Source: Symsagittifera roscoffensis (lineage: Eukaryota; Xenacoelomorpha; Acoela; Convolutidae). Taken from it: DNA of 64,000 nucleotides. The stretch's first letter is position 1. Every line of letters begins with the position of its first letter. The notes beneath the pieces were generated by a model. That model ran no database searches and was not told the origin of the DNA. It worked only from the letters and a program-made list of their open reading frames with translations. A program made the position numbers and the translations under genes. Location of the stretch: contig NC_087062.1 of the NCBI RefSeq assembly GCF_963678635.1, forward strand, positions 9,222,670 to 9,286,669. Reading direction: 5' to 3'. Positions 49,611 to 62,179 of the stretch are shown here, piece by piece.

Positions 49611-51560
49611 CTTTGTGGATACACGTGAAAATAAGGATTGTTGCTAAAGAAGACTATTTTTGAAGTTATTTGTTGAAATAGAAAACTTTGCTAAAGCTTT
49701 TCGATTTGAAAAGCGAAATCGTATAGTTGCCCTGTTGGCAGATCAAAATAGATGTATTAACCTAATTTTGCAGAATATTCATTAATGATTCAATCAGGGG
49801 TTTTCATCAATAACGTACTAACTAAGGCCCAGAAAAAGGAACTACTGCTACAGAGTTTGCGAAAAACTCGTGTAAAAAGAAATCGACCTGGTGATGCTTT
49901 CCATTAAAATTAGTGATCAAACAATTTTCACTCAAAATCGTTTAGTGAGAAGGGCAGCATGTCTTGCAAGGTCACGACTGAGATCACTCTTCTTGAGCAG
50001 CTCAGATGAAATCAGCTGCTTCTCCCGGCCAAATTTCAAAAAGTATCTTTCACACTAATTTTGTAGAAAACTGTGACAATGTAATCGCTTGATGTTTTTT
50101 GTTAGATAAACGACTAATGGCCTCTCGAATACTCAAAAGAGTGAAAAGCTTCATTTTGACTCAGCAAAAATCTAAAACTCCTACAGTTGTTAGTTAGTTT
50201 TCAGTCGTCGCTTTTTTCGTTTTATGCTTTGAATTGGTTGTCTTTTGAGTCATTATGATCTTGAACTCAGGTGCAGGTAGTTCTTCGATTGCAAACATCA
50301 ATAGAAATTTAGTTCAAATAAATTTGGAATCTACGAGCAAGTTTTTTCAATGAGCGCCAGTAGTCAACAAAATTTTTACCGGAAAATCAATTTTACCGAT
50401 CATTCAGCTAAATCATGTTGGAAATCGGTCTGTGCAATGTAACTTTTGTTTGGCCGAGAAGAGTTTGAAAGCCCCATTATGTGCTACTTTAACGGTAACG
50501 TTAATGTCGAGGTTTTACCTAGACCCCCCAGCTTTTTTTTGAATTTAGCACTTTTTTTGTACAACATAGATTCAAGGAGCAGAGTTTTTCGGAAAATTTG
50601 CGTCAACTGATTAATGCATTATCTTTGGCTTCATTGAAAATTGACGATAAATCGGAGAGCAAAAGCGATGGCTAATCTCCAACTGTTATAATTCATGTAA
50701 AAGTTTTCAATCTTTCAAGCTAATTGAATATTAAAAAATACTAAAAGCACCAAATTACATCTTGAGTTTGTAAAATTACCTAGCTCTGTGCATTCTTTTG
50801 AGCATGTTTAGCTTCAAAGCCTTCTGCATGATTTGCATTTGAGTATATAAAAAGCGCAACTTTTGGACAATTTAAGTATTTGGTAAATATTAGTATGTGT
50901 TTAAGTTATCTCTGAAACAAAGCAACCTTTATGTTCCTGATCTCATCCAAATCTGCGATTTGAACGAATGCGCAAAAATTGTAATCAAATCTTCTACAAG
51001 CAAAAATTGTAATCAATCCAAAAGCGAAGCCAATCAACGAGCATAGGCGTGTTCATAATGTCAACTTGAATGAGCTGGCTATATTAAGCGACGAAACAGC
51101 CTCTTCAGATGATATTGTGGTGCGGAAAAGGGGTGGGGACTTTCAGAAGTTTCTGATACGCACCGATCTTACGATCCACTTCATTTTGTTCTTCTCTTTC
51201 CAATGGCCTCTGACGTTTGGAGTATTCAGACCATATTTCAGAAACTCAGACCGAACGATGAGCCTTCAAAGGTATCATTGCTTCCTAATAAATGAAAGAT
51301 GCAACAGCTATAGAGCTCGTTTTTTAAGCAGAGAGGTTGTTTCAAGAGTATGTCTGCATTGCTTTTGCATCGAATGAAAATCAACGACTCAAATCTGCTC
51401 GATTCAATCAAGACTCACTTCGATCTGCTGTTTATGCAAATTTCGAGGACCCTGTTATTGAGGCTGATACTAGCGTTGGTAAACTTGGTCAGCGTATCAT
51501 ATGTCTCAAAGCTATAAGTGGAAGTTATCGACATCGGCATGCCAGGTAAGTTGTCTGGAG
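49611..51560 (+). pseudogene. Helitron N-terminal region, decayed copy 1
   Basis: Shows the N-terminal part of a Helitron RepHel protein in broken frames. Around 49800-49890 is an Arg/Lys-rich KAQKKELLLQSLRKTRVKRN segment. At about 50420-50690 is a CNFC-containing stretch with LPRPPSFF and SENLRQLINALSLAS. At 51066-51550 are NELAILSDETASSDDIVVRK, then (after a frameshift) NENQRLKSARFNQDSLRSAV and GSYRHRHA. These match the order of the Helitron-like N-domain before Rep. It ends abruptly at 51560-51600, where block Q copy 4 begins, so the protein is cut before the Rep catalytic motifs. Confidence 0.75.
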
Positions 51561-51579
51561 TTTCTATCCTCAAGCTCCT

Positions 51580-53740
51580 CAACCGTACCACCAAAGTTTT
51601 AATCTATTCTTTGAATATAATTGAAAAAAGATTGTGACAAGCAATTGAATTTATAGGATTGAGTGAACCCCAAATGCTTGACAGAACTTTGGATAATGAT
51701 GCGAAGTTTTCCAAGTCTGTTGCGATTCAGCTAATCGCTGACAGAAATTTGGATGTTGAACAGCTATCATCATCGGGCTACGCATCATCTGATGTAATCC
51801 TGAAGGGAAGACGAGAAGGAACTACCGGCTTGTTTAACTCTCGCTCTGGATTAGGACCGTGGGCTACCGACATGACGTTGGATTCAAGAAAACTGACAAA
51901 ACGATGGCGGGGGACTGTGCCTTAGAAACGTGATATAAATCTGTAAAAAGTGTTCAGGAAAGAAAAAAGACGGGTTTGAGCCTGAGGTTTTTGTCTACTT
52001 CGAGTGAAGAGCTAAGTTCCAATAGTGAGTTTCTTGATTCCGTTATTTTTCCTTAAAGAATCTGTTTAAATCATGAGTTAATTAGGACTTCTTTTCCTGG
52101 AAGAATCTGTTCATAGCACGAGTTATTTAGGCAGCGACCAAGAGTCCAACACGAGAAAGATAAAAGTCAAAAAATGTAGAAAGACTCAGCTAAAGCGCAA
52201 ATAACTGAAAATTTGACTGGAGAAAACATGTCGTGGTCAGATTTGGTGTTTTCAAATCCATAACATTTTTGTTTATGCTCAACTTTGTTCTCTAATTGTT
52301 CTGTAATTGATAGTATCTTTTCAGTTCAAAAAGAGATAAATCAGTTTGGTTGAGCATTGTTCGAAACTAAGCTGATTGTTTGAAATTATGCATTGTCTGA
52401 AACTGAGCTAGCAATGTCAACGACTGAGATAGAGTTTCCATGTCTAGTTTGACAAAAAGGAAATTCCAAAATATAATTGAATTGGCCAGCTGAGAGATCA
52501 GAATGATCCAATTTGTTTCCAGGTCGAAATGCCTCTATCGGCGCAAATGACAGCAGCTTTTGGCGAAACTGAGAAGGTTCTTCCTTAAGCTTGGCTGCAA
52601 ATAATGGCGAAACGATCCGATGACGAAATGAACAGTTTTATGATATGCCTAAATAGGCAGATGGCCATTTTAAGAAAGAAGTGCAGCGCGATGGAATCGG
52701 ATTTCGTGAAAAAAGTCAAGTTTCTGTACGAACTTTTGGAAAAATTTTTTGGAAAGTTGATGCAGGAAATGGGACAACTCATTTTAAAAATGTCAAGAAA
52801 CCTTGGTCAATAAATTCCACTAAAGAGATGGAAAAGGACGAGGTTTGTGCAAAGCATCTAGAAACAAGTGGAAATACGCCATTAAGAGCGCCTTTAAACA
52901 AAGGTAAAGGCGGGAGCTCTAAGATAGCCAAGGGTAAAATCTGTATGCCTTAGTGTTTTTGATAATGATATCATCTTTAAATGGTTCAGTTTTAGTCCAA
53001 AGGAATTCTCTTAGTACCAAAGAGGTGGCTGGTTTTTCTATAGACAAAACTGTGAGTATTCTTAGAGAAATAAATAGTCCAATGAATGCACTTATTTAAT
53101 AATTGAGGGAAATGCTGGAACTGTGATCACAGTCAAGTTGGGCAACTGTAAAATTGGAAGTTTCTACAAACACAATTTTGAATAAAAGTTGTTTAAGGCG
53201 ATGACAAGCAGGGTGCAGATAAGCAAAGAAAAGTGTGAGAAAATCGAGTTGCATTGTGAAAACTCTGTTGGTGGAGAAATAGAGTCTTCCTCATCACTTG
53301 GAGGTATTTGTGTAGTTGCGCAATTTGGTAATTGCGTAAGTCTTGATGTTGACAAAAAGGATGAGGCTGATGTTATCGCTGAGAAAAAGCGGAATAACCA
53401 AGATGTGAATCGATTGCAATCGGGCAAGTGTTCAGGAATTAGGTTTTGTGGCTTTTTGGCATTTCTTGACTTTAGAATTTGTTCGATTTTAGAATTTAAC
53501 TTTACTGATTTAGAAAGGACGATTAAAATAACTCGAGTGAGCAGTCTTGCACGGATTTACAAAGCGTTATTAACATCATAGATGACAACTCTTGTGAATG
53601 TGGAATACTTGTAGACAATCATATTGAAGATGAAGTCAAAGTAAAAAATCGTGAAGCTAAAGTCGAGCGAAAGATCATCTTTATTAAAAGAGAAGATTTA
53701 GATAAATCATTCTTGAACATAGATAATAAGTATCATTCTT
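51580..53740 (+). repeat. Repeat block Q, copy 4, between two Helitron N-terminal copies
   Basis: Includes the frame at about 51659-51925 (frameshifted near its end), the coiled-coil frame at about 52604-52813 and a 130-residue open frame at 53189-53581 with SVGGEIESSSSLGGICVVAQ, the longest intact version of that segment. It sits between the two copies of the Helitron N-terminal region. Confidence 0.6.
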
Positions 53741-56700
53741 TCAATCTTTCAAGCTAATTGAATATTAAAAATACTATTTTGTTGAATACATTTAGGGCAA
53801 AGCATATTGTTTAATTCACCCGATGAAACCATTAGAAGGTAGCAACCCTGACTTTCTGCAATTCTTTGCTCACGATCCCTAAAATAGCTACGAAAGCACG
53901 AAATTACATCTTGAATTTCTAAAATTACCTACCTAGCTCTGTGTCTTGTTTTGAGCATGTTCAGCTTCAAAGCCTTCTGCATGATTTGCATTTGAGTACG
54001 AAAAAAGTGCAACTTTTGGGCAAATAAGTATTTGGTAAATATTAGTATGTGTTTAAGTTATCTCTGAAACAAAGCAACCCTTATGTTCCTGATTTCATCC
54101 AAATCTGCGATTTGAACGAATGCGCAAATTTGTAATCAAATCTTCTACATGCAAAAGTTGTAATCAATCCAAAAGCGAAGCCAATCAACGAGCATATGCG
54201 TGCTCCTAATGTCAAATTGAATGAGTTGGCTATATTAAGCGATGAAACAGCCTCTTCAGATGATATTGTGGTGCGGAAAAGGGGTGGGGACTTTCAGAAG
54301 TTTCTGATACGCACCGATCGCACGATCCACTTCATTTTGTTCTTCTCTTTCCAATGGCCTCTGACGTTTGGAGTATTCAGACCGTTTTTCAGAAACTCAG
54401 ACCGAACGATGAGCCTTCAATGGTATCATTGCTTCCTATTAAATGAAAGATGCAACAGCTAAAGAGCTCGTCTTCTTAAAGCAGAGAAGTTGTTTTAAGA
54501 GTATGTCTGCATTGCTTTTGCATCGACTGCAAATCAACGACTCGGTCAGCGTATCATATCTCCTAAAGCTATAACTGGAAGTTATCGACATCGGCATGCC
54601 AAGTAAATTGTCTGGAGTATCCATCCTCAAACTCCTGACACTAATCTTTTTTGCCACTGTTTTTAATGGTTTTTTGTTTCAGATATCAAGATGCAATGGC
54701 AATATTTCGTCATTATCATAAGCCTGATCTTTTCAAAACTTTCACTTGAAACCCTTTGTTGGAGGAAATCCAGTGTTGCTTGATTGATTATCAGACAGCA
54801 GCCTCAAGGCCACTCGTTGAGCGTGTTTTTAGTCTGAAGTTGAAATGCCTGATGAATGAGCTGCTGCACAGAGGTTACATTGTTCGTTTGCTTTACGTAA
54901 ATAGTGTATATTTTTTTTCAATTTGCTACATTTTGTTTACAAGTGTTTGGAAAGGTTGTGTTATATATGTATGTCATAGAATACCAGAAAAGAGGTTTAC
55001 CCCATGCACATATCCTAATCACGTTATCCGAGAGTGATCGTTTGAAAGATTCGTCTGATATCGACAAATTAATTTCAGCTGAAGCTCCTACTATGTGTTG
55101 TGATCCCGAAAGGGAAGTTCAGGCTGTTAAGCTTTGTGCTACTGTCCTACGTTGCATGATTCAGGGCCCATGTGGAAATACCAAATCTAGATCTCCGTGC
55201 ATGATTGATGGTAAATGTAGTATTTCCCAAAAAAAAGTTTTTTCTCCCGCGAAGCTGTGTGGGATGATACTGCGAACTATCCGAACTATAAACTGCAACC
55301 ATCGTCAAATGGGGGAGAGACTGGAAATGTTGGAGATTTTCAAGTGGTTAATCAGTGGGTGGTTCCCTATAGTCCCTACTTGCTTCTAAAATTTGATGCT
55401 CACATCAATGTTGAGGCTTGCATTTTACAGAATTCGCCAAAATACATCTTCATGTACATTAATAAGATCAAAGACAACTAAAATGTGAAAATTATGAATT
55501 ACAAAGAAATAAGTTATTACAAAAGAACCACATTACGAAAAAACGTTACAAAAGAAAATAAGTTATTAAAATGTAGCTTTTATAAGAGCATCAGATTAAG
55601 CTGACGCTGAAGGCAATCATTTGAGATAACTTCACACTGTTTCTGTCGTTAACGAAGAGTATTTTTCAGGGAGTTGATCGATAAATGGTTCGCATAGATA
55701 ACGAGGTTTTTGCTGAAATTGCCGCATATCAAAATATGCGTTATATTGGCTCACAGGAAGCATGTGGACGGATATTGAGCATTCCTCAGTCAGAGAGATT
55801 TCCTTCTGAACAGACGCTCCCTGTTCATCTTCCCAGAGAACAACTGATTTTGTTCGCTGAAAATTGCGTTTAAGAAGCCGTGCATAACGAAAAAATAGAA
55901 CAGCTTAAAGAGTTTTCAATTTAAAAAAAAATGAATTCGTCGAACGATGTGATATATAGCAACTTCCCGACGCATTTTGTCTGGGTTAAATCTTCTAAAA
56001 CTTGGCGCCGGAGGAAACTTGTATCCAACACAATAGGAAGGGTATTCACAGTGCCTCCGTAAGCAGGAGAGAGGTTTTACCTTCGTATGCTGCTTCATCA
56101 TGAACATTGTGCTGGTTTGTTGCTTGAATATATTCGAAAGGTTTTAAATATTAGATTTTTACTCAAGTTGCTTACAGGATGAAATTCTTTCGAAAAAATG
56201 AAGCTAATAAATGGCAACGAAATGTGTACGTATAAAGAAGTCGGTGCAGCGCTTGGTCTAGTTGAATCCGACGGAATGGGACGCTCTTTTGTCTGACGCT
56301 GCGTACACGATGAGCTCGCATAAGATACGAAAACTCTTCGGTTTCCTTTTAATTTTTTGCGAGCTAGCGAGCCCGATGGAGTTATTTGAAAAGCACCATA
56401 CTCATTGGTCTGACGATTTCTTGCATTCTCACCCTGATTGTAATGTTCATTTTCAAAAAGTCGTGATACCATTAAAGATTGAAGCCTTCCTCTGTCTCAT
56501 TCACGCTCTTTAATATTTTATGCTTTGCCTGAAATTTTCAATAAGACAGGGCATTTATTGACAATTTAAAAAATCGCGTTGCTATAGAAGCTGTTTTCGA
56601 TGAAGAACTACAGCATGACCTCGCAGAATTAAGGTCGAACTTTGTGAATGACTTCGGTGATAATAGAGCTTCTCTTAACAGTAAACAACGTGAATTTTGC

Positions 56701-58130
56701 GGTCAAATAATCAATTGTTTAAAAAGGCAAGAGCAGCGCTGTGTGTTTCTATGTGCAAGAAGCGGAACTGGGAAAACACATGCTCTTAATTCTTTGCTAG
56801 CAGTAACCCGATCACTGGAAGAAAATATTGTCACTGTTGCATCTAGCGGAATTTCGGCAACTGAATTAAACGGAGGCAGAACTGCACATTCTAGCTTGAA
56901 GATTCCACTTTAGATTCACGAGACATCCTCGCTCAACAGAATGTACTTATCCGCGTTAGCGAGACTCATCCGAGTCAGTAAATTAATTGTTTGGGACGAA
57001 GCCCCAATGATCAACCGCTTTTCTCTGGAAGCACTAGATCGTTGTGTGACATCTACTGGAAGCTGATATACTATTCGGAGGCAAATCAAAACTTTTAGCA
57101 GGAGATTTCCAATCAGTTTATTTCGGTTATTCCAACTGGAATACGGTAGTTTTGATTAAGGTCGTAAAGTCGAGAAACCCCCGAGATGCAGTTTCATACT
57201 GCATCAAAAAGCCATATTTGTGGCCCAAATTCTCTCTGATAGAAAATATGAGAATGTCTGCAGCTGAAAAGCCATCTGCGGCTGTTGGGTATGATAAATG
57301 GCTTTTAACAGTTGGAGACGGAACTAATCAGTTGTCAGATGATTTTGTGAATCTTCCCGAAAACAAAACAGAAATAATATCGAGTTCTTCTCTCAAAAAA
57401 GCTGTTAATTGGGTTTTAAAAATTTTGAGGTTAGTTGGTGATTTTTAAATTTTTTTTCAACGAATGCTGAGCCCAATTTTTTCCTTTTTCAATGCAGGGA
57501 ATCGAGATATCAAGAGCCATTCTGCGACACATAACACTTCAGCAACCAAAATCAACAGGTTTTGCTGCAATAATTTTCCAAGTAATTACGTCAGAAAATC
57601 GGTTGTTCAATTTTTTTTCGTCAATTGAGTGAAAGTTGTGTTTTAGGCGGAGCAGTTGAGCACGCCCGATTATCAGTGCAGATACCCATCCAAGTTTCTG
57701 AAATCACTGGAAATTTCTGGGCTATCGGACCATTAACTGACTCTTAAAATTGGCATGCCCATCATTCTAACTAGAGATATTGATTCTAAGATTGGTTTGT
57801 GCAATGGAGTTCGTTTGGTTGTTGTCGAAATGGTTGGAAATAGATTAATCGTTGCACGAAAACTAAATAGCACGGAGCTTCATTATATTCCTCGAATAAA
57901 TCTAATTGTTGAAAAAAGCGAGAGTGCTCCTATGAAATGGCGCCGAAGAGAACTTGCAGTTAAGCCAGCTTTTGGGCTCACTATCAACAAGCGTCAAGGG
58001 CAGAGTCTGGACAGAGTTTTAATATGGCTTTGGGACATGGTATTCTCCTAAGGTCACCTTTGCGTTGCTGCTTCGAGAATCCACGACCCCATGAACATCA
58101 AGTTCTGTATTCGAAGTGATGACGGATAAC
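53741..58130 (+). pseudogene. Helitron RepHel (HUH Rep plus Pif1-type helicase), decayed
   Basis: Rolling-circle transposon replicase in several broken frames. In order: NELAILSDETASSDDIVVRK (about 54220); QDAMAIFRHYHKPDLF (about 54690); the HUH motif in YQKRGLPHAHILI (about 54980-55020); NMRYIGSQEACGRIL and LPVHLPREQLILF (55685-55870); a frameshifted FPTHFVWVKSSKTWRRRKL (about 55965); and LFGFLLIFCELASPMELFEK (about 56340). The helicase domain follows, with Walker A SGTGKTHALN (about 56760), Walker B LIVWDEAPM (about 56985), YLWPKF then IENMRMS (about 57215-57260), MPIILTRDIDSKIGLCNGVR (about 57755) and TINKRQGQSLDRV (about 57985). Against the upstream copy it lacks about 100 bp just before GQRII. 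Multiple stops and shifts make it inactive. Neither terminus (5' TC or 3' hairpin with CTRR) was located. Confidence 0.9.
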
Positions 58131-58854
58131 TGAAAACTAAAAATATAGTTTATACAGATATTCTAATTTGAGCAAATTAAAGATAACGAAGTTGATTTCC
58201 TTTACAAAGAAAGGAGAATATAGGATGTTTTTGTGATATTCAGAGCAGCTTGAGCAGGGTTGCTGTTTTCTCTCTTAACTAAAACGCGCAAAAACCAGCA
58301 GAAAACAACCGCAAAGGAGCTCTTAAACTTTAAGCCCACACAAAAAGAAAAGAGAACGCTACAAATATAAGTTCTCTGGATACAACGAGATTGCAACCAC
58401 AAACTTCGGCTATTGAACACAGAAAACTGCGTTAGTTGACCTGATCTTCCAGACGGAGTGTTAGTTATGTAGAAAATATTTCCACATACAAAAATTCGGA
58501 CGAATAGAAATTTGAGCTGAGTTATTTAAATGTGTCAGGTGGCGTAACCATTAGGACAGTGGGTAGGCTGAAACCAAGAGCTCGAATACGAAAAAATTGA
58601 AACCAAGTGCTCGAAAAAATCAATGAAGTTGTTAACTGGAAAAACCAGCACCCAACTTTAAAAGACTCGGTACTTGAGGCTTCGGCTCTATGTTAATCTT
58701 TCTTGATTTGTCAAGACTATTTATTAAAGTGCTTTTGAACAACTTTTCTTTGTAGTTGGAGCTCAGTTTTTCACACCACTATAGATCATTTATATTCAGC
58801 TAACATGTATGAACACTGATCATCAAATTACTTAGGTTTTCAATCGCTATCGTC

Positions 58855-59000
58855 TACTCTGAAATCAGCTTTTTTAGAGGTAAATCATTCAATGGTGTGA
58901 AGAAAGTAATCTGAATCATAGACTGTCGAACCTAGCAGTCTGTAATTCAGCTGACTTTCTTCACGCCATTGAATAAACTTACCACTAAAAACGGATGTCA
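58855..59000. repeat. Foldback element, arms of about 50 bp
   Basis: 58875-58926 pairs with 58935-58987 at roughly 85 percent (for example CATTCAATGGTGTGAAGAAA with TTTCTTCACGCCATTGAAT). The loop is under 10 nt. Confidence 0.8.
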
Positions 59001-59083
59001 GAGTTCACGCCATTTGAAACAATGCAACCGAGAGAAAAAACCTAACAGCAGATAAAGACAACTGGCATTTCTATAACCGTAAT

Positions 59084-59240
59084 CAGGGGCAGATTTTTGA
59101 GGGTGGGCGGAATTTCAAAAAATGTTTGGAAAATTCTGTCAACCTTTCTTTAGGTCGATCAAATTGATTTTCCGAGCGCTCCCCTTCGAACACTTTGAAA
59201 AACCCACATTTGACAAAAATTTGAGTTTTTAACGCATTTA
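59084..59240 (+). mobile_element. hAT-like non-autonomous element end, copy 2
   Basis: Starts CAGGGGCAGATTTTTGAGGG and shares the internal TTAGGTCGATCAAATTGATT block with the copy at 29164. Confidence 0.45.
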
Positions 59241-59309
59241 GGTCTAATTAAAATGATGAGTGGTAGAAACATTTAATCAATAAAAACTATACCAAAAAAA
59301 GTTGTACAC

Positions 59310-59500
59310 AGCGGCGAATTTTCGCTTCGCAAACACTGGCGAGACCACGAACAAAAATCAGCTCTATAAAACGCAATAAGAAAAAAATAAACAAGCCTAA
59401 CATTAGTAAAAATTCGGCTATGCCTCGGATTCGATCTCCTACCGATCGCGACTTAGAGATAATGAGTCTGACGCACTAGCCACGGACGCTACTTGATCAC
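59310..59500 (-). repeat. tRNA-derived SINE
   Basis: The minus strand shows GTGGCTAGTGCGTCAGACTC, the anticodon-arm remnant GACTCATTATCTC, and a B box GATCGAATCC. The body runs leftward to the ACAGCGGCGAATTTTCGCTT end. It has the same organisation as 2975-3140. Confidence 0.65.
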
Positions 59501-59810
59501 AAACATTAGCCAAAAATAAAGCAGAGAACAGATGCTACGAAATTTCCAATGCTACAGATGGGGGTTGAGAAATTAGACGATAAGCAAATTAGACGGAGGT
59601 ACTTAAAAGGAAATTAGACGGTTTTGCAAAACTGCAATTGTGAGAAAATAGACGAAAGTGAGAGAAATTAACTTTGTTTGCACACAAATTGCGTTAGAAA
59701 AATAAAATTGTTTGTAGACAACAGTTCAATTTCGGTGGCCAAAAACTTTACAAGTCAATCATGCATAATTTATTCAATTCAAAACTCTCCTGTAAAATTT
59801 AGATTTGACA

Positions 59811-59814
59811 TTTT

Positions 59815-59845
<31 letters not shown>

Positions 59846-59846
59846 A
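59811..59846 (-). repeat. (CTTT)n tail of the LINE fragment
   Basis: About seven AAAG units on the plus strand (CTTT on the LINE's sense strand), located 60-90 nt after the reverse-transcriptase stop codon. This is where the microsatellite 3' tail of a non-LTR retrotransposon would be. Confidence 0.75.
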
Positions 59847-59904
59847 TAAATTAAGATAGAAACACATCTATCTTACACGTGATAGAACAAAAGCAAACAA
59901 AAGT

Positions 59905-60790
59905 TTATAGAAAGTTTTTGTTTCTTAAGGCTCTGGCTGGAAAAAGCTTGAAATGTTTTTCTAATTTTTCGTGTGCTGCAACTGCTTTTTCTCTAAGTCT
60001 GTTTTCTGCATAAGTTTCTCGTTTTGGCAATTTTGAATGAAGAATATGGTCTTGTTTTGAACTTGACTGTAATAGTTTGTTGTCATGGTTCTCTATGAGC
60101 TCGAAAATTGGAGTAAATGTAGAAGTAACACCAAGTTTAAGAGCCCTGCGCTGAACTTTGTCCACATCGGCCAATTCGGTCGAATTGGCACATGCCCATA
60201 CCGGTAATGCGTAAGTAATTTTACTCTGCACCAAAATTTTGTATAAAATATCAAGGGCAGAGATGTTCATACCAAATGTCTTTAGTCTATACAAAAGGTA
60301 TATACTGCTGGTTACTTTTTTGCATAAACTTTTGATGTGCGATGAAAACGTAAGCCTGCTATCAAATAATACTCCGAGAATTTTAAGCTCTTCCACTTGC
60401 TCAATACCATCAAAAGCTTGTGGTACTAAACTAATGTCATTCGGTTTGACAGTCATCAGTTTTGTTTTTCCCTCGTTGAGTATGAAGTTATTTGTGGAGC
60501 ACCAAGTTTTAATTTCCTCCAAAACTTTCATCGTGTTTTCGACCGAGCCGAACCCCGCTATCACAGAGTTTGCATCGTCCGCAAACTTTATAATTCTAGC
60601 ACTGTTTGTACTCTCCAAATCCAAATCATAGCTTACTGTATTGAAAAGCGGCGGGCCAAGAACTGTTCCCTGAGGAACACCTTGGTTAATGCATAGCAAG
60701 TTCGAACGTTCATTTAAACTAATTGTTTTGATAGGTATTGACATTTTATGTTCTTTTTGTATTTGTGAAACTTGACTCTTAAGAAAAATT
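59905..60790 (-). pseudogene. LINE reverse transcriptase, 5'-truncated
   Basis: The C-terminal half of a non-LTR retrotransposon ORF2. The frame is open from about 60790 to the stop at 59905; the first Met at 60744 gives 279 residues. Visible are GVPQGTVLGPPLF (RT block 4, residues 22-34), the catalytic FADDANS (54-60), LNEGKTKLM and LKILGVLFDSRLTF, then the LINE C-terminal region to a natural-looking end. The endonuclease and the first RT blocks, including the first catalytic Asp, are absent. The clade (Jockey/CR1-like) is not resolved. The frame is intact over its length, so the copy is fairly young, but it cannot be active. Confidence 0.9.
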
Positions 60791-62068
60791 TTTGTTGGCC
60801 CTTTCCCTTTCGTCTAAAATGCCAGATCTGTAAAAAATAAATTCCGCCTAATTTCGTTTTCGTAGCATCCGTCTAATTTGCTTATCGTCTAATTTCCTAG
60901 GCCCCGCTACAGATCATAATTAAAGCAAAAGTGCCGCCAAATAATGAACATTTGTTGCCAAATAATCAAAACTTTGCCACCATATTATGAACATTTATAT
61001 TTGCGAGGTAGGTTAGAATAAAAGAAGGTTAACACTAATACACTAGCTGCTGGCTGGTGTAAAAAATGGAAATTTTACATTATGACACAGAGGTGATGCT
61101 GAACTTCCCCCATTTGCGGCGCAAATAGCACGACAAAACTGAGACGAAAGTAAAAACAAACATGTTCGAAACTAGACCTACCAAAATTCTCATATGCATA
61201 TCGCGAGTTTTCCCGAATTAAAACCATAATGAGAATAGCTTTCCAGGTAAGACGATTGCCAGTGGTAGATTAGCATCGAAGCAAGACTTACGAAGCGGTA
61301 ACAACAATAAAGAACACTTTCAAAATTCCACTGGATAACATACGCAGAACAAAGAACATTTTTCACTCATTACACGAAGCGATTATGAGACAACCAATCC
61401 GATATAATATGATCCGAAACCAAATTGAGCGGAAAACGCAAAAATTGAAAAGATAGGCCTTTCAAATCAAAAATTGAAAAGGAACTCAAGTAAACAGAAA
61501 TACAAAATCACTCTTTCAAAACTCAGAACTCTCAAATTTCGAAATAATTCATATCACAAGGAAGCTCTCTGAATTCTATGAAAACTTTTATGATCAACAC
61601 TTAAATCATAAATTAGTTTAAATAAAACTAACCAGATGAGAGAAAGCTGGATCAATAAGTAATTTTTTACCACGGTAATTTTATCAATATACTTTCAAAC
61701 CAATGTCAATCAAGTTTTATCGCGCCATTTCGACTTTTGTTAATGGATAGCGTAACTTGCCTTCCTTTCAGAGGTAACGATCAAATTGAGTGGAGAACAA
61801 ACGACCAGAAGACGGCTCTTTTCCAGTTCCCCTTTTTTCAAATTCAATACTGAAAAGCTTATTTAACGTTGTCAGAATGCAATGAAATTTGGCGTGGTGA
61901 ACAAATCGACAATTCTGAACAGATTTGTTCTTCATACTTTACAGCGTAACATCACGCATTTAGCCGTAATAACACGTAAAACAAACATAAAACTCGGTAT
62001 TTTGAAAGGGGGGACTGGAAAAGAGCCCAGAAGACTTTTCCAGAAAAAAAACTAATTACGATCTATAT

Positions 62069-62097
62069 AAGTGTCTTCACTGCGTTAAATGACACTT
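62069..62097 (+). repeat. Family A tail hairpin, variant stem
   Basis: AAGTGTC (62069-62075) pairs with GACACTT (62091-62097), whereas most copies have AAGAGTC with GACTCTT. Both sides of one pair have changed together. Confidence 0.7.
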
Positions 62098-62179
62098 GAA
62101 TTTCGAATTAAATAACAAATTGAAAAAGCAGACATAAAAAAACTCTGTTGTTGGCGGTATATGAGTCTATTTAAAATGA

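Larger units (their letters stand above)
58131..59559. other. Intergenic: foldback, hAT-like end and SINE
   Basis: Contains a tRNA-like A-box fragment (about 58540-58585), a foldback (58855-59000), the second hAT-like end (59084) and a SINE with its tRNA-like head (about 59310-59500). No gene is seen. Confidence 0.55.
59560..60905. mobile_element. Mutator-like TIR element carrying a LINE fragment
   Basis: The ends are inverted repeats. A 29-base stretch starting GAAATTAGACGATAAGCAAA near 59569 is repeated exactly in reverse complement at about 60868-60896, and weaker similarity continues inward for another 25-30 bases (GAAATTAGACGG / GAAATTAGGCGG). Outer bases are GGGG at both ends. The flanks GCTACAGAT at 59551-59559 and 60906-60914 are identical 9-bp direct repeats, as expected for target-site duplications of Mutator-superfamily elements. 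No transposase is present. The only coding content is the reverse-transcriptase fragment. Confidence 0.8.

Noticed and set aside
54820-54870. Hammerhead ribozyme core (CTGATGA near 54850)
   Set aside because: It lies in Helitron coding sequence and the other conserved core bases and helices are not present.
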